Of a stretch of 64,000 nucleotides of DNA, positions 16,829-25,726 are shown piece after piece (the stretch's first letter is position 1; every line of letters starts with the position of its first letter). The DNA is from Sulfurovum sp. TSL6. GTDB taxonomy: Bacteria > Campylobacterota > Campylobacteria > Campylobacterales > Sulfurovaceae. The stretch is taken from assembly GCF_019972115.1 (NCBI RefSeq), contig NZ_BPFJ01000002.1, positions 372,001 to 436,000 on the forward strand. The letters are read 5' to 3'. The translations under genes were made by a program, and so were the position numbers. The notes under the pieces are model-generated. The model had not been told where the DNA came from, did no database searches, and worked only from the letters and a program-made list of their open reading frames with translations.

Positions 16829-17645
16829 GTATTATGAACTGACCATCACACTTGATGATGATTTTGTCGATTTTATAGCAGACTTCGTTGCCAATATTTA
16901 TGGTGAAGGACTGGAACTTGGTACAGGAAAGATCATCGTACGAAGTGAATCTGATTTAACTTTCGTTAAAGATGCACTTGTATCATTGTCAGGTACTTTA
17001 AGTAATGCCATCAAAATGGACTATACACTCGAAGAGAAAGAAAATGTAGACTGGATAAAGACGTATCAGGATTCTATCCAACCTATAGAAGCTGGTAAGT
17101 TCTACATCTTTCCAAGCTGGTATGAGCCTAAAGAAGAATGTATCAATATTAAAATAGACCCTGCACTTGCTTTTGGTTCAGGACATCATGCAACAACATT
17201 TTCATGTTTAGAAGCAATAAGTTCTTATGTCGATGCCGGTAAGTCTGTCATAGATGTCGGTTGTGGTTCGGGTATTTTAGGTCTTGCTTGTAAAAAGCTG
17301 GGGGCAAACGTAGAACTTTGTGACACAGACCCTCTCTCTGTTGAAAGTTGTAAAGAAAATTTTGCACTCAATGAAGAAAACTATGACAAACTCTGGGAAG
17401 GGTCTGTAGATAAAGCAGAAGGTAGCTATGATGTGGTCATCGCAAATATCATAGCAGATGTACTCAGATTTATTGCGAAAGATTTAAAATCTGCCTGTAA
17501 AGAGGATGGACTATTGATACTTTCAGGTATTTTAGATAAAAAAGAAAACCTAGTGGTAGAATCATTTAATGAGCTGACACTGGTACAAAGAATACTTAAA
17601 GATGAGTGGGTCACACTCGTATATAAGAAGGAAATAAATGGCTAA
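16818..17645 (+). CDS. prmA: Ribosomal protein L11 methyltransferase PrmA
   Basis: The 275-residue protein trimethylates ribosomal protein L11 using SAM. A long alternative frame opens at 16725, but the conserved start [14 protein letters not shown] puts the ATG at 16818, overlapping hisA by 11 nt. The N-terminal L11-binding domain is followed by [19 protein letters not shown] and the SAM-binding [19 protein letters not shown], then [12 protein letters not shown], the catalytic NIIADVL motif of the family. The stop overlaps ftsH by 8 nt. It is somewhat shorter than the Escherichia coli protein (293). Confidence 0.95.
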   Translation: MQDKYYELTITLDDDFVDFIADFVANIYGEGLELGTGKIIVRSESDLTFVKDALVSLSGTLSNAIKMDYTLEEKENVDWIKTYQDSIQPIEAGKFYIFPSWYEPKEECINIKIDPALAFGSGHHATTFSCLEAISSYVDAGKSVIDVGCGSGILGLACKKLGANVELCDTDPLSVESCKENFALNEENYDKLWEGSVDKAEGSYDVVIANIIADVLRFIAKDLKSACKEDGLLILSGILDKKENLVVESFNELTLVQRILKDEWVTLVYKKEING

Positions 17646-19608
17646 GCAAAATAATAACCAAGATAATAATAACAATAATAATTTTTTTAACAATAATCCA
17701 CTGTTGGCATTTGCACTCTTTTCTATCGTTATCATCATGATCTTTAAATCATTTGTAGGTGATAGTGGTGGTCTGGGTAATATGTTGGACAGCAACAATG
17801 TCACACAAACCAAAACAGTAAAATACTCAGAGATCAAGAGTGAAATAGCAAAAGGGACGATCACGTCAGTAAAGCTTACTCCTACAACAATAGAAGCTAT
17901 CGCTGATATTGATGGACGTAAAACGCGTTTTGTTGCTCAAAATGTCCCTACCTATGATAAAGAGCTTATCCCTCTCTTGGAAGAAAAAAAGATTACCTAT
18001 GAAGGTATCATGGGTGGCGGCTTTCTTTCTGACCTGTTAGGTTCACTGCTTCCTATCCTCATATTCTTTGGTATTTGGATCTTTTTAGCCAAAAAAATGT
18101 CTAAAGGTATGGGTGGTGGCATACTGGGTGCAGGTAAAGCCGACAAGCTCATAAACTCTGAAAAACCCGACACAAAATTTAATGATGTGCAGGGAGTTGA
18201 GGAAGCCAAAGATGAAGTGAAAGAGATCGTTGATTTCCTTAAATTTCCTGAACGATACATAGAACTCGGGGCAAAGATCCCCAAAGGTTTACTTTTAGTA
18301 GGACCTCCAGGAACTGGTAAAACACTGCTTGCAAAAGCTGTTGCAGGTGAAGCCTCTGTACCATTCTTCTCTGTCAGCGGTTCAAGTTTCATTGAAATGT
18401 TTGTGGGTGTAGGAGCAAGCCGTGTGCGTGACCTTTTTGCCCAGGCTAAAAAAGAAGCACCCGCTATTATCTTTATTGATGAGATCGATGCCATTGGTAA
18501 GAGCCGTGCATCTGGCGGACAGATGGGTGGAAATGATGAAAGAGAACAAACACTCAACCAACTACTTGCAGAGATGGATGGGTTTGGTGCAAACACCCCT
18601 GTTATCGTATTGGCTGCGACGAACAGACCGGAAACCCTCGATGCTGCACTGCTTCGAGCAGGACGTTTTGACAGACAAGTCCTTGTAGACAAACCTGACT
18701 ATGACGGACGTTTAGCTATCTTAAAAGTACACTCTAAGGATGTGAAACTTTCAGCCAATGTTGACTTGAGGATCGTTGCAAAACAAACAGCTGGTTTGGC
18801 AGGTGCAGATTTGGCGAATATCATCAATGAAGCCGCTCTTCTAGCGGGAAGGTTTAACAAAAAAGAGATAGAACAAGAAGATCTTTTAGAATCTATAGAG
18901 CGTTCATTTGTGGGACTTGAAAAGAAAAACAGAAAGATCTCAGAAGTTGAGAAAAAGATCGTCGCCTATCATGAAAGTGGTCATGCGCTGATGGCAGAAC
19001 TTACACCAGGGGCAACACGTGTGACTAAAGTCTCTATCATTCCTAGAGGATTGGGTGCACTGGGCTATACCCTGCACCTTCCTGAAGATGAAGAGCGTTT
19101 CTTAAAACAAAAGCATGAGCTTATGGCTGAGATAGATGTACTTCTAGGTGGACGTGCGGCTGAAGAAATTTTCATCGGTGAGATAAGTACAGGTGCGGGT
19201 AATGACCTTGACCGTGCTACGGCTATCTTAAAAGATATGATCTCTGTCTATGGGATGACCGATGTAGCAGGACTCATGGTTCTTTCTCGTAGCCAAAACT
19301 CTTTCCTTGGCGGTGGTGCAGTATCAACAGACTATAGTGAGAAAATGGCAGAAGATATGGATAACTATATCCGTTCCACTTTGAATGAACGTTATACGTA
19401 TGTCAAGAATACGTTAACTGAATACCATCAAGCGATAGAAAACATGACTGCAGTACTTTTAGATGTTGAAGTGATAGAAGGTAAAAAAGTACGTGAGATC
19501 ATAGAGACATATGAAAAAGAAAATAATCTAAAGAGCCGTTTGGCTCATGGTGACAAGATAGCAAAAGCAGAAGCTGCTGCTAAAGAAGAATCAGATACCG
19601 ATGCCTAA
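17638..19608 (+). CDS. ftsH: ATP-dependent zinc metalloprotease FtsH
   Basis: The 656-residue inner-membrane AAA protease degrades membrane and regulatory proteins. The N-terminus is very Asn-rich (residues 4-20) before the first membrane helix. A periplasmic domain and second helix (about 132-150) follow. The AAA module has Walker A GPPGTGKT (222-229), Walker [12 protein letters not shown] and the SRH region [10 protein letters not shown]. The protease has HESGH (H445/H449) and a downstream Asp in AGNDLDRAT. The ATG overlaps prmA by 8 nt. The C-terminus is Ala/Glu-rich as usual. All catalytic features are intact. Confidence 0.98.
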   Translation: MAKQNNNQDNNNNNNFFNNNPLLAFALFSIVIIMIFKSFVGDSGGLGNMLDSNNVTQTKTVKYSEIKSEIAKGTITSVKLTPTTIEAIADIDGRKTRFVAQNVPTYDKELIPLLEEKKITYEGIMGGGFLSDLLGSLLPILIFFGIWIFLAKKMSKGMGGGILGAGKADKLINSEKPDTKFNDVQGVEEAKDEVKEIVDFLKFPERYIELGAKIPKGLLLVGPPGTGKTLLAKAVAGEASVPFFSVSGSSFIEMFVGVGASRVRDLFAQAKKEAPAIIFIDEIDAIGKSRASGGQMGGNDEREQTLNQLLAEMDGFGANTPVIVLAATNRPETLDAALLRAGRFDRQVLVDKPDYDGRLAILKVHSKDVKLSANVDLRIVAKQTAGLAGADLANIINEAALLAGRFNKKEIEQEDLLESIERSFVGLEKKNRKISEVEKKIVAYHESGHALMAELTPGATRVTKVSIIPRGLGALGYTLHLPEDEERFLKQKHELMAEIDVLLGGRAAEEIFIGEISTGAGNDLDRATAILKDMISVYGMTDVAGLMVLSRSQNSFLGGGAVSTDYSEKMAEDMDNYIRSTLNERYTYVKNTLTEYHQAIENMTAVLLDVEVIEGKKVREIIETYEKENNLKSRLAHGDKIAKAEAAAKEESDTDA

Positions 19609-19615
19609 TCAACAT

Positions 19616-19639
19616 GCCCATATGACCAGCCGTATGGGC
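19616..19639 (+). terminator. Hairpin between ftsH and pssA
   Basis: GCCCATA at 19616-19622 pairs with TATGGGC at 19633-19639, a seven-base-pair stem just after the ftsH stop. No T-run follows, so it is more likely an mRNA processing or stabilising hairpin or a weak terminator than a full intrinsic terminator; pssA starts 24 bases later. Confidence 0.45.
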
Positions 19640-19662
19640 AAAGCACAAAAGGTCTCCTTTTA

Positions 19663-20379
19663 ATGAAAAACGCAAATCTTATCTATATCCTGCCAAATCT
19701 GTTTACTGCAAGCAGTATCTTTGTAGGAGTGATAAGTATAGTGGAAGCGAGTAAAGGAAACTTTGTTCTTGCATCCTGGCTCATACTCTTGGCACTTGTC
19801 TTTGATGGTTTGGATGGTCGTATTGCACGTATGACAAACACAACCAGCCAGTTTGGTGTAGAGTTTGACTCTTTGGCAGACATTATCTCTTTTGGTATCG
19901 CTCCAGCCATGTTACTCCACTTTTTCATAGGCAATGAATTTGGACGTTTTGGTATCCTGGTCTCTGCACTCTATGTGATCTTTGGTGCTATCCGTTTAGC
20001 ACGATTTAACATCTCTACTGCAAAGACTGATCCCAACGTATTTATAGGGCTACCCATTCCTACTGCAGCTATATTTGTCTCCATGTGGATACTTCTCTTT
20101 CACAAATACACACTTGAAGATTACGCTATTATCTTACTTTTTCTGACACTTGGGATCGCAGTACTGATGGTCAGCAATTTTCGTTACCCATCATTTAAGA
20201 AAGTAAGCTTAGACAAACCTATGGTCTTTAAAACCATGATCATGCTCATGCTGACGGCTTCTCTGCTCTATCTTTTTTCAGCAGAAGGCTTTGCCATTGT
20301 GATCTTGGGATATACGCTTTATGGTCCTCTACGTGCACTGTATACACTCAATCTTAGAAAGATCAATATTAAAAGATAA
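19663..20379 (+). CDS. pssA: CDP-diacylglycerol--serine O-phosphatidyltransferase
   Basis: The 238-residue integral membrane protein makes phosphatidylserine from CDP-diacylglycerol and serine, the first step to phosphatidylethanolamine. The CDP-alcohol phosphatidyltransferase signature is complete: DGLDGRIARMTN continuing to the QFGVEFDSLAD block, giving the D-G-x2-A-R-x8-G-x3-D-x3-D pattern. About six to seven hydrophobic segments are visible. The ATG at 19663 follows a CTCCTTTTA stretch and lies 54 bases from the ftsH stop. The short type II form (about 240 residues) is typical of this lineage. Confidence 0.95.
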   Translation: MKNANLIYILPNLFTASSIFVGVISIVEASKGNFVLASWLILLALVFDGLDGRIARMTNTTSQFGVEFDSLADIISFGIAPAMLLHFFIGNEFGRFGILVSALYVIFGAIRLARFNISTAKTDPNVFIGLPIPTAAIFVSMWILLFHKYTLEDYAIILLFLTLGIAVLMVSNFRYPSFKKVSLDKPMVFKTMIMLMLTASLLYLFSAEGFAIVILGYTLYGPLRALYTLNLRKINIKR

Positions 20380-20441
20380 TTATTATCTCTTGTATTTTAG
20401 TTTCAAATAGTGTATAATTTCTGAAATTTAAAGGAGAGATT

Positions 20442-20513
20442 ATGAAAACTATCATAAACCAACATACTATTTTCACTAAAGATAGCTCTCTCCTGCTGCT
20501 GCTCGCACTCTAA
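20442..20513 (+). CDS. leuL: Leucine leader peptide of leuA
   Basis: An ATG at 20442, preceded by the strong ribosome-binding site AAAGGAGAG, opens 23 codons ending at TAA 20511-20513. The peptide ends SSLLLLLAL: five consecutive Leu codons (CTC CTG CTG CTG CTC), then Ala and Leu, just before the stop. It lies about 190 bases ahead of the 2-isopropylmalate synthase gene, in the position and with the composition of classical leu attenuation leader peptides. The inference is that ribosome stalling at scarce leucyl-tRNA changes folding of the downstream RNA. The peptide itself probably has no other role. Confidence 0.85.
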   Translation: MKTIINQHTIFTKDSSLLLLLAL

Positions 20514-20704
20514 TCGTCTAACGATCCATACCACTTTTTACACAATAATAAAACAATTAGTTTCTAATAACTACAATTTAGGTAGAATTAGACAATCATT
20601 TACACCCATACTTTAAAAGAGTATGTTATTATCCCTCACTGCTAGGTGTAGCTTGAGTGAGAGGAATAATAATGTGGCGTTGCCGCATTATGAGGAGAAA
20701 CAGA
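20514..20704 (+). promoter_or_regulatory. leuA leader region with candidate attenuator hairpins
   Basis: Downstream of the leader peptide are three clear hairpins. CATACTTT (20607-20614) pairs with AGAGTATG (20618-20625), followed by TTATTAT. CCCTCACT-GCTA (20633-20644) pairs with TAGC and AGTGAGAGG (20649-20664). ATAATGTGG (20669-20677) pairs with CCGCATTAT (20683-20691), ending directly at the leuA ribosome-binding site GAGGAG. The first could be a terminator; the last could occlude leuA translation. A shorter TCTAAT/ATTAGA pairing upstream could act as antiterminator. The exact switch was not modelled. Confidence 0.6.
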
Positions 20705-22255
20705 ATGGAAACCATAAAAATATTTGATACCACATTAAGAGACGGTGAGCAAAGCCCCGGGGCTTCCATGAACACTGAAGAAAAGATCCAGATCGCTGCA
20801 CAGTTGGAGCGTTTGGGTGTAGACATCATTGAAGCGGGATTTGCAGCTGCAAGTCCCGGAGATTTTGATGCGATCGATAAAATATCACAACGGGTGACAA
20901 ACTCGACGGTTTGTTCTTTAGCCAGAGCCATTGACTCAGATGTGAAAGCGGCAGGGGAAGCCATAGCCAAAGCAAAGATGAGACGTATCCATACATTCAT
21001 CGCCACGTCAAGCATACATATGGAACATAAGCTTAAGATGAAACCTGATGAAGTGATCAAAAGAGCTGTAAGAGCTGTTGAATATGCCCGTACATTTGTG
21101 GATGACGTAGAGTTTTCCTGTGAAGATGCAGGCCGTTCAGATATCGGTTTTATGAAAGAGATATCTGATGCTGTCATAGAGGCAGGTGCAAGTACCATAA
21201 ACTTGCCCGATACAGTCGGGTTCAGACTTCCTTTTGAAATCGGTGCCATGGTCAAAGAGATGAGTGAATACACCAAAGGCAGAGCGATCATTTCTGTACA
21301 TAATCACAATGACTTAGGTTTGGGTGTCGCAAACTCTTTAGAGGCTGTGATCAATGGTGCAAGACAGGTAGAGTGTACCATCAACGGTTTAGGTGAGAGA
21401 GCAGGAAATGCTGCACTTGAAGAGATAGTCATGGCATTAAAAACACGTTCTGATGTTTTTGCAGACTATCAAACAAATATCAATACAAAAGAGATCTATC
21501 CATCAAGCCGTTTAATTGCCAACATTACAGGCATAGAACCTCAGCCAAACAAAGCCATTGTCGGTAAAAATGCTTTTGCACATGAGAGCGGCATACACCA
21601 AGACGGTATGTTGAAAAATAAAGAGACCTATGAGATCATCCGTCCTGAAGATATCGGATTAGATATGGATGACACGTTGGTCTTAGGTAAGCATTCTGGC
21701 CGTGCAGCCTTTAAAGACAAATTGACCAAGTTAGGGTTTACTTTAAGTGATGAGGCATTAAATGCCTCTTTTGAACGCTTTAAGATCATGGCAGATAAGA
21801 AAAAAGATATTTATGATGATGACTTAAGGGCTTTGGTCACTGATGAGATGACTACGGCACCTAAAGTATTTGAATTGGTCTCTTTACAGTTAATGGATTG
21901 TTCCAATGGTGTACCCTCTGCAGCTGTCAGTATCAAAAAAGATGAGAATGAGATCATTGATGCAGGTATAGGTGAAGGAACGATCGATGCGGTCTTTAAA
22001 ACCATAGACAGAATCTCCGGCTATGAGGGTCAATTAATGGACTACAAAGTAAAATCAGTAAGTGAAGGGAAAGATGCCTTGGCAAATGTAACCGTTAAAG
22101 TCTCATTTAACGGTGAACCTGCCATCATAGGGCACGGATTGAACATAGACACGATGCTGGCCTCTGCAAGAGCCTACATCGGTGCTTTAAATTCCTATTT
22201 GAGCATGAAAGGGAAGTTAAAGTCTCGTCATAGTGACAGTTCTAAAACTGTGTAA
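20705..22255 (+). CDS. leuA: 2-isopropylmalate synthase
   Basis: The 516-residue enzyme condenses acetyl-CoA with 2-ketoisovalerate, the first step of leucine synthesis. The N-terminal HMG-CoA-lyase-like TIM barrel begins [18 protein letters not shown] (metal Asp and Arg) and contains [16 protein letters not shown] (metal His pair) and [13 protein letters not shown]. The C-terminal 150 residues form the LeuA dimer/leucine-feedback domain. The frame is open from 20657, but ATG 20705 matches the family start and has GAGGAG seven bases upstream. A citramalate synthase would share the barrel, but the leucine leader peptide upstream argues for LeuA. The closest Campylobacterota LeuA proteins have this length. 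Confidence 0.96.
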   Translation: METIKIFDTTLRDGEQSPGASMNTEEKIQIAAQLERLGVDIIEAGFAAASPGDFDAIDKISQRVTNSTVCSLARAIDSDVKAAGEAIAKAKMRRIHTFIATSSIHMEHKLKMKPDEVIKRAVRAVEYARTFVDDVEFSCEDAGRSDIGFMKEISDAVIEAGASTINLPDTVGFRLPFEIGAMVKEMSEYTKGRAIISVHNHNDLGLGVANSLEAVINGARQVECTINGLGERAGNAALEEIVMALKTRSDVFADYQTNINTKEIYPSSRLIANITGIEPQPNKAIVGKNAFAHESGIHQDGMLKNKETYEIIRPEDIGLDMDDTLVLGKHSGRAAFKDKLTKLGFTLSDEALNASFERFKIMADKKKDIYDDDLRALVTDEMTTAPKVFELVSLQLMDCSNGVPSAAVSIKKDENEIIDAGIGEGTIDAVFKTIDRISGYEGQLMDYKVKSVSEGKDALANVTVKVSFNGEPAIIGHGLNIDTMLASARAYIGALNSYLSMKGKLKSRHSDSSKTV

Positions 22256-22280
22256 GCTTTTCTCTCAAACTATACTACAT

Positions 22281-22299
22281 CCTCGGGATAATCCCGAGG
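22281..22299. terminator. Hairpin after leuA / distal to the serS fragment
   Basis: CCTCGGG (22281-22287) pairs with CCCGAGG (22293-22299) around a five-base loop. It follows leuA by 25 bases. On the other strand it follows the serS fragment, and its CCTCGGG core matches the serS terminator at 23329-23347, so it is probably the original serS terminator now serving leuA. T-runs are poor. Confidence 0.6.
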
Positions 22300-22310
22300 C
22301 ATTTCATCCA

Positions 22311-22450
22311 CATATATTTTTTACATACCTCAGTAATCTCTTTCATTCCATTTTCATTTCGATAAATCTCTATAATAGCCACTATTATACGGCTTACCTC
22401 AAATGCTGAGCCATTTAAAATATATACAAAACTGTTTCTCACCATCTTTT
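22311..22450 (-). pseudogene. Decayed copy of the serS 3' end
   Basis: Read on the minus strand this segment gives KDGEK, then (after a two-base deletion relative to serS) SFVYILNGSA, later IIVAIIEIYRNENG, and finally KKYM. The intact serS at 23356 reads [16 protein letters not shown], then [13 protein letters not shown], and ends QKYM. Similarity stops abruptly at about 22450. The stop codon is lost and a CCTCGGG hairpin follows, as behind intact serS. It covers motif 3 of a class II synthetase but is far too short and frameshifted to function. It is either the displaced 3' end left by an insertion at serS or the remains of a tandem duplication. Confidence 0.85.
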
Positions 22451-22558
22451 ACATATATTTGCTTTATGTTTAAATATTTGATATAGTTATAATTAGGTGT
22501 TCGTTTATATAAGGATTGTGATAAAAATAAAAAGTTAACGCAATAAAAGGGATATATA

Positions 22559-22951
22559 ATGAAGAAGTCTTTTTTTTATAAAGGATTGTTTTTAATGCTT
22601 TTGGTTCTCGGTATAGGTAGTCAAACTATTGCAGATGCACCTAGTTCAAATTATGATAATCCAGTATATACGGGTGACATTGTTGGTCAAATTAATACGT
22701 GTTTAGTTTTAGGTTCGAGTGAAGGTGTTAGGGTTTATATACCTGGCTCTTCTTTTGAGGCCATTACAGGTTCAGTTGGCAATTTTAAAATGAGTCATGT
22801 TCAGTCAGGTACATACAACTTGGTTGTAACACAAGACGGACATAATATAGGTAGTATTCCTAATGTAACTGTTATGCCAAAACAAATTAGCGATATTGGA
22901 ACAGTTACATTATGCTTAAATAATGAAGGTGATAGCTTACAAAAGAGGTGA
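22559..22951 (+). CDS. Exported carboxypeptidase-regulatory-like domain protein
   Basis: The 130-residue protein has a signal peptide (about 1-26: a basic start, then LFLMLLVLGIG, and a cut near TIADA). One beta-sandwich domain follows, with the pattern GVRVYIPGSSFEAITGSVG, FKMSHVQSGTYNLVVTQDG and PNVTVMPKQISDIGTVTL. This matches the carboxypeptidase regulatory-like (CarboxypepD_reg) fold, in which a small repeat-like domain is found in exported and outer-membrane proteins. It has no catalytic domain. It lies in the short cassette between the serS fragment and intact serS, five bases ahead of a GlsB-family gene. Function is unknown. Confidence 0.7.
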   Translation: MKKSFFYKGLFLMLLVLGIGSQTIADAPSSNYDNPVYTGDIVGQINTCLVLGSSEGVRVYIPGSSFEAITGSVGNFKMSHVQSGTYNLVVTQDGHNIGSIPNVTVMPKQISDIGTVTLCLNNEGDSLQKR

Positions 22952-22955
22952 TACA

Positions 22956-23207
22956 ATGGATATAACAGGATTAGTGATTTTTTTAGTCATAGGTGCAGTA
23001 GCAGGTTGGTTGGCCGGAACTTTAATAAAAGGTGGTGGCTTTGGTCTGCTTGGTAATATCGTTATCGGAATTATTGGTGCAGTAGTTGGAGGCTTTGTAT
23101 TTAGCTTACTTGGCATTTCTACAGGAGGTTTAATTGGTTCAATTATTACAGCAACTGCCGGGGCCATTATATTGCTATTCATTATCAGGCTTATTAAACA
23201 GGTATAA
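22956..23207 (+). CDS. GlsB/YeaQ/YmgE family small membrane protein
   Basis: The 83-residue protein is almost entirely hydrophobic, with three membrane segments and many glycines: VIGAVAGWLAGTLIKGGGFG, then LLGNIVIGIIGAVVGGFVFS, matching the transglycosylase-associated / GlsB-YeaQ-YmgE family seen in stress-induced loci. The ATG at 22956 has AGAGGTGA at a good distance and matches the family start, so the 11 codons further upstream are excluded. Its partner gene ends five bases earlier, so the two form a pair. A strong hairpin follows at 23284. Confidence 0.88.
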   Translation: MDITGLVIFLVIGAVAGWLAGTLIKGGGFGLLGNIVIGIIGAVVGGFVFSLLGISTGGLIGSIITATAGAIILLFIIRLIKQV

Positions 23208-23283
23208 TAGAAAAAGAATATAAAAAGTTGATAACTTATGTTAGAGGGGATAAAAGAAGAAAAAGATTAATAATTGTGGCAGC

Positions 23284-23309
23284 AAATAGGCAGTTCAATC
23301 TGCCTATTT
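23284..23309. terminator. Terminator after the GlsB-family gene
   Basis: AAATAGGCAG (23284-23293) and CTGCCTATTT (23300-23309) form a perfect ten-base-pair stem around TTCAAT. A/T-rich flanks on both sides let it work in either direction, between the plus-strand cassette and minus-strand serS. Confidence 0.8.
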
Positions 23310-23321
23310 ATAGTTATTTAA

Positions 23322-23347
23322 TAAAAATCCTCGAAAGAAACCCGAGG
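23322..23347 (-). terminator. serS terminator
   Basis: On the minus strand CCTCGGG after the serS stop pairs with CGAGG, followed by ATTTTTATT, an intrinsic terminator. The same CCTCGGG core occurs behind the serS fragment at 22281. Confidence 0.75.
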
Positions 23348-23355
23348 TTTATAAA

Positions 23356-24603
23356 TTACATATACTTTTGAAGAACAGTAGGGATAGAGATTGTTCCATC
23401 TTCATTCTGATAATTCTCCATAATAGCGATCAGAGTACGTCCTACCGCGAGTGCCGAGCCATTTAGTGTGTGTACAAAACTGTTTTTCTTACCGTCTTTA
23501 AAACGGATCTTTGCACGTCTTGCTTGGAAATCTCTTGTATTAGAGATAGAAGATATTTCGCGGTATTTGTTTTGTCCCGGGAGCCAAACTTCCAGGTCAA
23601 TAGTAGTTGCGGCAGAGAAACCTAGGTCACCATGACAAAGTTCTACCACCCTGTGAGGCAGACCTAGTGATGTCAATATATCTGAAGCATTTTGTACCAT
23701 CATTTCAAATACCTCATCCGATTTATCCGGATGCGCAATGGCCACCATCTCTACTTTATCGAACTGGTGTTGGCGTATCATACCGCGTGTGTCACGTCCT
23801 GCCGATCCCGCTTCTTTTCTGAAACATGGTGTGTACCCTGTCATCAATACAGGAAGCTCTTTCTCTGTAAGTATCTCATCATGGTACATATTGGTCAATG
23901 GCACTTCTGCTGTAGGAATAAGGTAAAGATCTTCTCCCTCTACTTTAAAAAGATCATCTTCAAACTTAGGCAGCTGTCCTGTACCTTGAAGCATTGTAGC
24001 ATTGTTCATAAACGGTACACAAAGCTCTTCAAATCCTTTTGCAGCATTCGTGTCCAGGAAGAAGTTAATAAGCGCTCTTTCCAGTTTTGCAGCTTCACCA
24101 CGAAGTACAGAGAAACGACTTTTGGCAAGTTTCACTCCACGTTCAAAGTCTATCCATCCATTAGCCTCGGCTAAAGCCCAGTGCTCTTTGGGTTCAAAAG
24201 AGAAACTTTTTGGCTCTAATACTTTACGAAGTTCTACATTATCTTCTTCATCCGCACCCTCCGGCACACTGTCGTCCGGAAAGTTAGGCATTGCAAGTGC
24301 AACATTATAGAGTGCTTCTTCCGCTTTCCTCGCCTTCTCTTGAAGAGGACCCATCGCTTCTTTATTTGCATCCACCTTTGCTTTAAGTTCAGTAATGTCT
24401 TTACCTTCACGCATATACTGGCCAAAAAGTTTAGACATACTGTTCTGCTCTGCTTTTGCAGCTTCCAATGTAGCATTGGCTTCTTTTAGAGATGCAAAAA
24501 GACTTTTAAGATTTTCAAGCGTAGCTGTATCTACACCTTTTTTTTGCAGTTTTGCACTGGCTTCGTCAAAATTGTTTTGAAGATATTTTAAATCAATCAT
24601 CAT
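23356..24603 (-). CDS. serS: Seryl-tRNA synthetase
   Basis: The 415-residue class II synthetase charges tRNA-Ser (and tRNA-Sec). The N-terminal about 100 residues form the long antiparallel coiled-coil arm. Motif 2 is in [18 protein letters not shown] with the catalytic Arg, preceded by [13 protein letters not shown]. Motif 3 is [17 protein letters not shown] near the C-terminus. Length and domains are normal. The start may be either of two adjacent ATGs (24603 or 24600). A degraded copy of its last 45 or so codons lies 900 bases downstream, but this gene looks intact and functional. Confidence 0.97.
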   Translation of the reverse strand: MMIDLKYLQNNFDEASAKLQKKGVDTATLENLKSLFASLKEANATLEAAKAEQNSMSKLFGQYMREGKDITELKAKVDANKEAMGPLQEKARKAEEALYNVALAMPNFPDDSVPEGADEEDNVELRKVLEPKSFSFEPKEHWALAEANGWIDFERGVKLAKSRFSVLRGEAAKLERALINFFLDTNAAKGFEELCVPFMNNATMLQGTGQLPKFEDDLFKVEGEDLYLIPTAEVPLTNMYHDEILTEKELPVLMTGYTPCFRKEAGSAGRDTRGMIRQHQFDKVEMVAIAHPDKSDEVFEMMVQNASDILTSLGLPHRVVELCHGDLGFSAATTIDLEVWLPGQNKYREISSISNTRDFQARRAKIRFKDGKKNSFVHTLNGSALAVGRTLIAIMENYQNEDGTISIPTVLQKYM

Positions 24604-24798
24604 ATTTACCTAGATGTGGAATGTTTATAAAATTATAGTGGAAAGTGTTGAGAATAAGATTACCGATTACCCTATACTATGACTATATATGACGATTCAT
24701 CTATAAACACAATGAAGAAAAATAGTTATAGGTATTTTACTTTATGTACTCCATATGCAAGAATGATGGATTAGATGAACTTAAGAAAATTTTTTATA

Positions 24799-24818
24799 TA
24801 GTGTTCACTAGTTATAAT
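24799..24818 (+). promoter_or_regulatory. Promoter with TAGTG-tt-CACTA inverted repeat upstream of the superoxide reductase-like gene
   Basis: TATAAT at 24813-24818 lies 19 bases before the ATG. Immediately upstream is the inverted repeat TAGTG-TT-CACTA (24799-24810) in the spacer, a candidate operator where a dimeric repressor would block the polymerase. Confidence 0.45.
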
Positions 24819-24837
24819 CATAAAAAAAGGAATAGAG

Positions 24838-25266
24838 ATGAATAGAAGAGATGCATTAAAAGTTGCAGGTGTGACAGCAATGATGGCAGCAGTAAGTGCT
24901 GAAGCAAAAATGGGCGTAGCACATATGAATCGTATGGAGATGAAACCAAAAGATCCATCAAATATGGACAAAGGTGAACTCAAACACTCTCCACTTGTAA
25001 CACTAAAAGAAAAAGATGCCAATGGATATACACTAGTTGAGATCACTGTAGGTCAAGGTGGGATCATTCATCCAAGCACACCAGATCACTGGATTGACTT
25101 TATAGAGCTTTATGCAGATGATAAACTGGTAGGTAAAAGTACACTTGAACCAGAAATTTCACGTGGTGCAGCTTCATTTGCAGTGAAACTTGATAATGTC
25201 AAAGTATTAAAAGCAAAATCAGGTTGTAATCTACATGGTATTTGGACAACAACGGTAACATTATAA
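24838..25266 (+). CDS. Exported superoxide reductase-like (neelaredoxin/desulfoferrodoxin-type) protein
   Basis: The 142-residue protein begins MNRRDALKVAGVTAMM, a twin-arginine-like signal ending near SAEAK. The rest is a superoxide reductase-type iron domain with all the expected ligands: H50 (ELKHSPLV), H78 and H84 (IIHPSTPDHWIDFIEL), C130 and H133 (CNLHGIW), i.e. the His4-Cys site of class II enzymes without the N-terminal rubredoxin-like domain. Such enzymes reduce superoxide to peroxide without making oxygen. The Tat-type leader suggests a folded, metal-loaded periplasmic form. The closest alternative is an uncharacterised thiosulfate-oxidation SoxZ-like fold, but the ligand set favours superoxide reductase. 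A DUF3147-like membrane gene follows after 26 bases. Confidence 0.8.
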   Translation: MNRRDALKVAGVTAMMAAVSAEAKMGVAHMNRMEMKPKDPSNMDKGELKHSPLVTLKEKDANGYTLVEITVGQGGIIHPSTPDHWIDFIELYADDKLVGKSTLEPEISRGAASFAVKLDNVKVLKAKSGCNLHGIWTTTVTL

Positions 25267-25292
25267 TCTAATATAAACAAAGGAAGTGACCA

Positions 25293-25643
25293 TTGGCTTA
25301 CTATATAACAAAACTCGTTATTACTACGATTTTGATTGTATTGATATCTGAGATTTCCAAGAGAAGCAGTTTGATAGGTGCCATTTTGGCAGCTATCCCT
25401 TTGGTATCCATATTGGCTATGACATGGATGTATATAGACACAAACAGCAGCAACAAGGCAGTGGAGTTTTCACAAAACATTGTTTGGCTCATTGCCCCAT
25501 CCATGACACTGTTTATCTCTTTTCCTTTTCTAATAAAAAAAGGGCTCAGCTTTTATCCAAGTATGCTTATCTCGATCTTTTTAACTGTTTTTGCTTATTA
25601 CAGTGTCATCTTTCTTCTCCATAAATTAGGCATTAGAGCATAA
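25293..25643 (+). CDS. DUF3147 family membrane protein
   Basis: The 116-residue protein has four membrane segments: TKLVITTILIVLISEIS, IGAILAAIPLVSILAM, IVWLIAPSMTLFISF and a last one at 86-110. Pattern and length match the DUF3147 family, whose role is unknown. The start is TTG at 25293 with AGGAAG seven bases upstream; no ATG in frame precedes the first helix. It is 26 bases behind the superoxide reductase-like gene and likely co-transcribed, but there is no evidence for a functional link. Confidence 0.75.
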   Translation: MAYYITKLVITTILIVLISEISKRSSLIGAILAAIPLVSILAMTWMYIDTNSSNKAVEFSQNIVWLIAPSMTLFISFPFLIKKGLSFYPSMLISIFLTVFAYYSVIFLLHKLGIRA

Positions 25644-25726
25644 ATATTCAGATGTTTGTCCGACACCCTTTTGAGAGATGAAATGTACAAAATTTTACAA
25701 ATGATTGCCTTGATATAAGTCACTCT

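Larger units (their letters stand above)
22256..22558. other. 303-bp gap: terminator, serS 3'-end fragment, promoter
   Basis: The gap after leuA holds a hairpin, then a decayed copy of the serS 3' end (22311-22450, minus strand), then about 100 bases of AT-rich sequence ending AAAAGGGATATATA before the ATG at 22559. The last part probably carries the promoter of the gene at 22559; a TATAGTTATAATT stretch near 22480 is a plausible -10. Confidence 0.6.

Noticed and set aside
17997-18692. 231-codon minus-strand ORF opposite ftsH
   Set aside because: Antisense to the AAA domain; no features and no ribosome-binding site.
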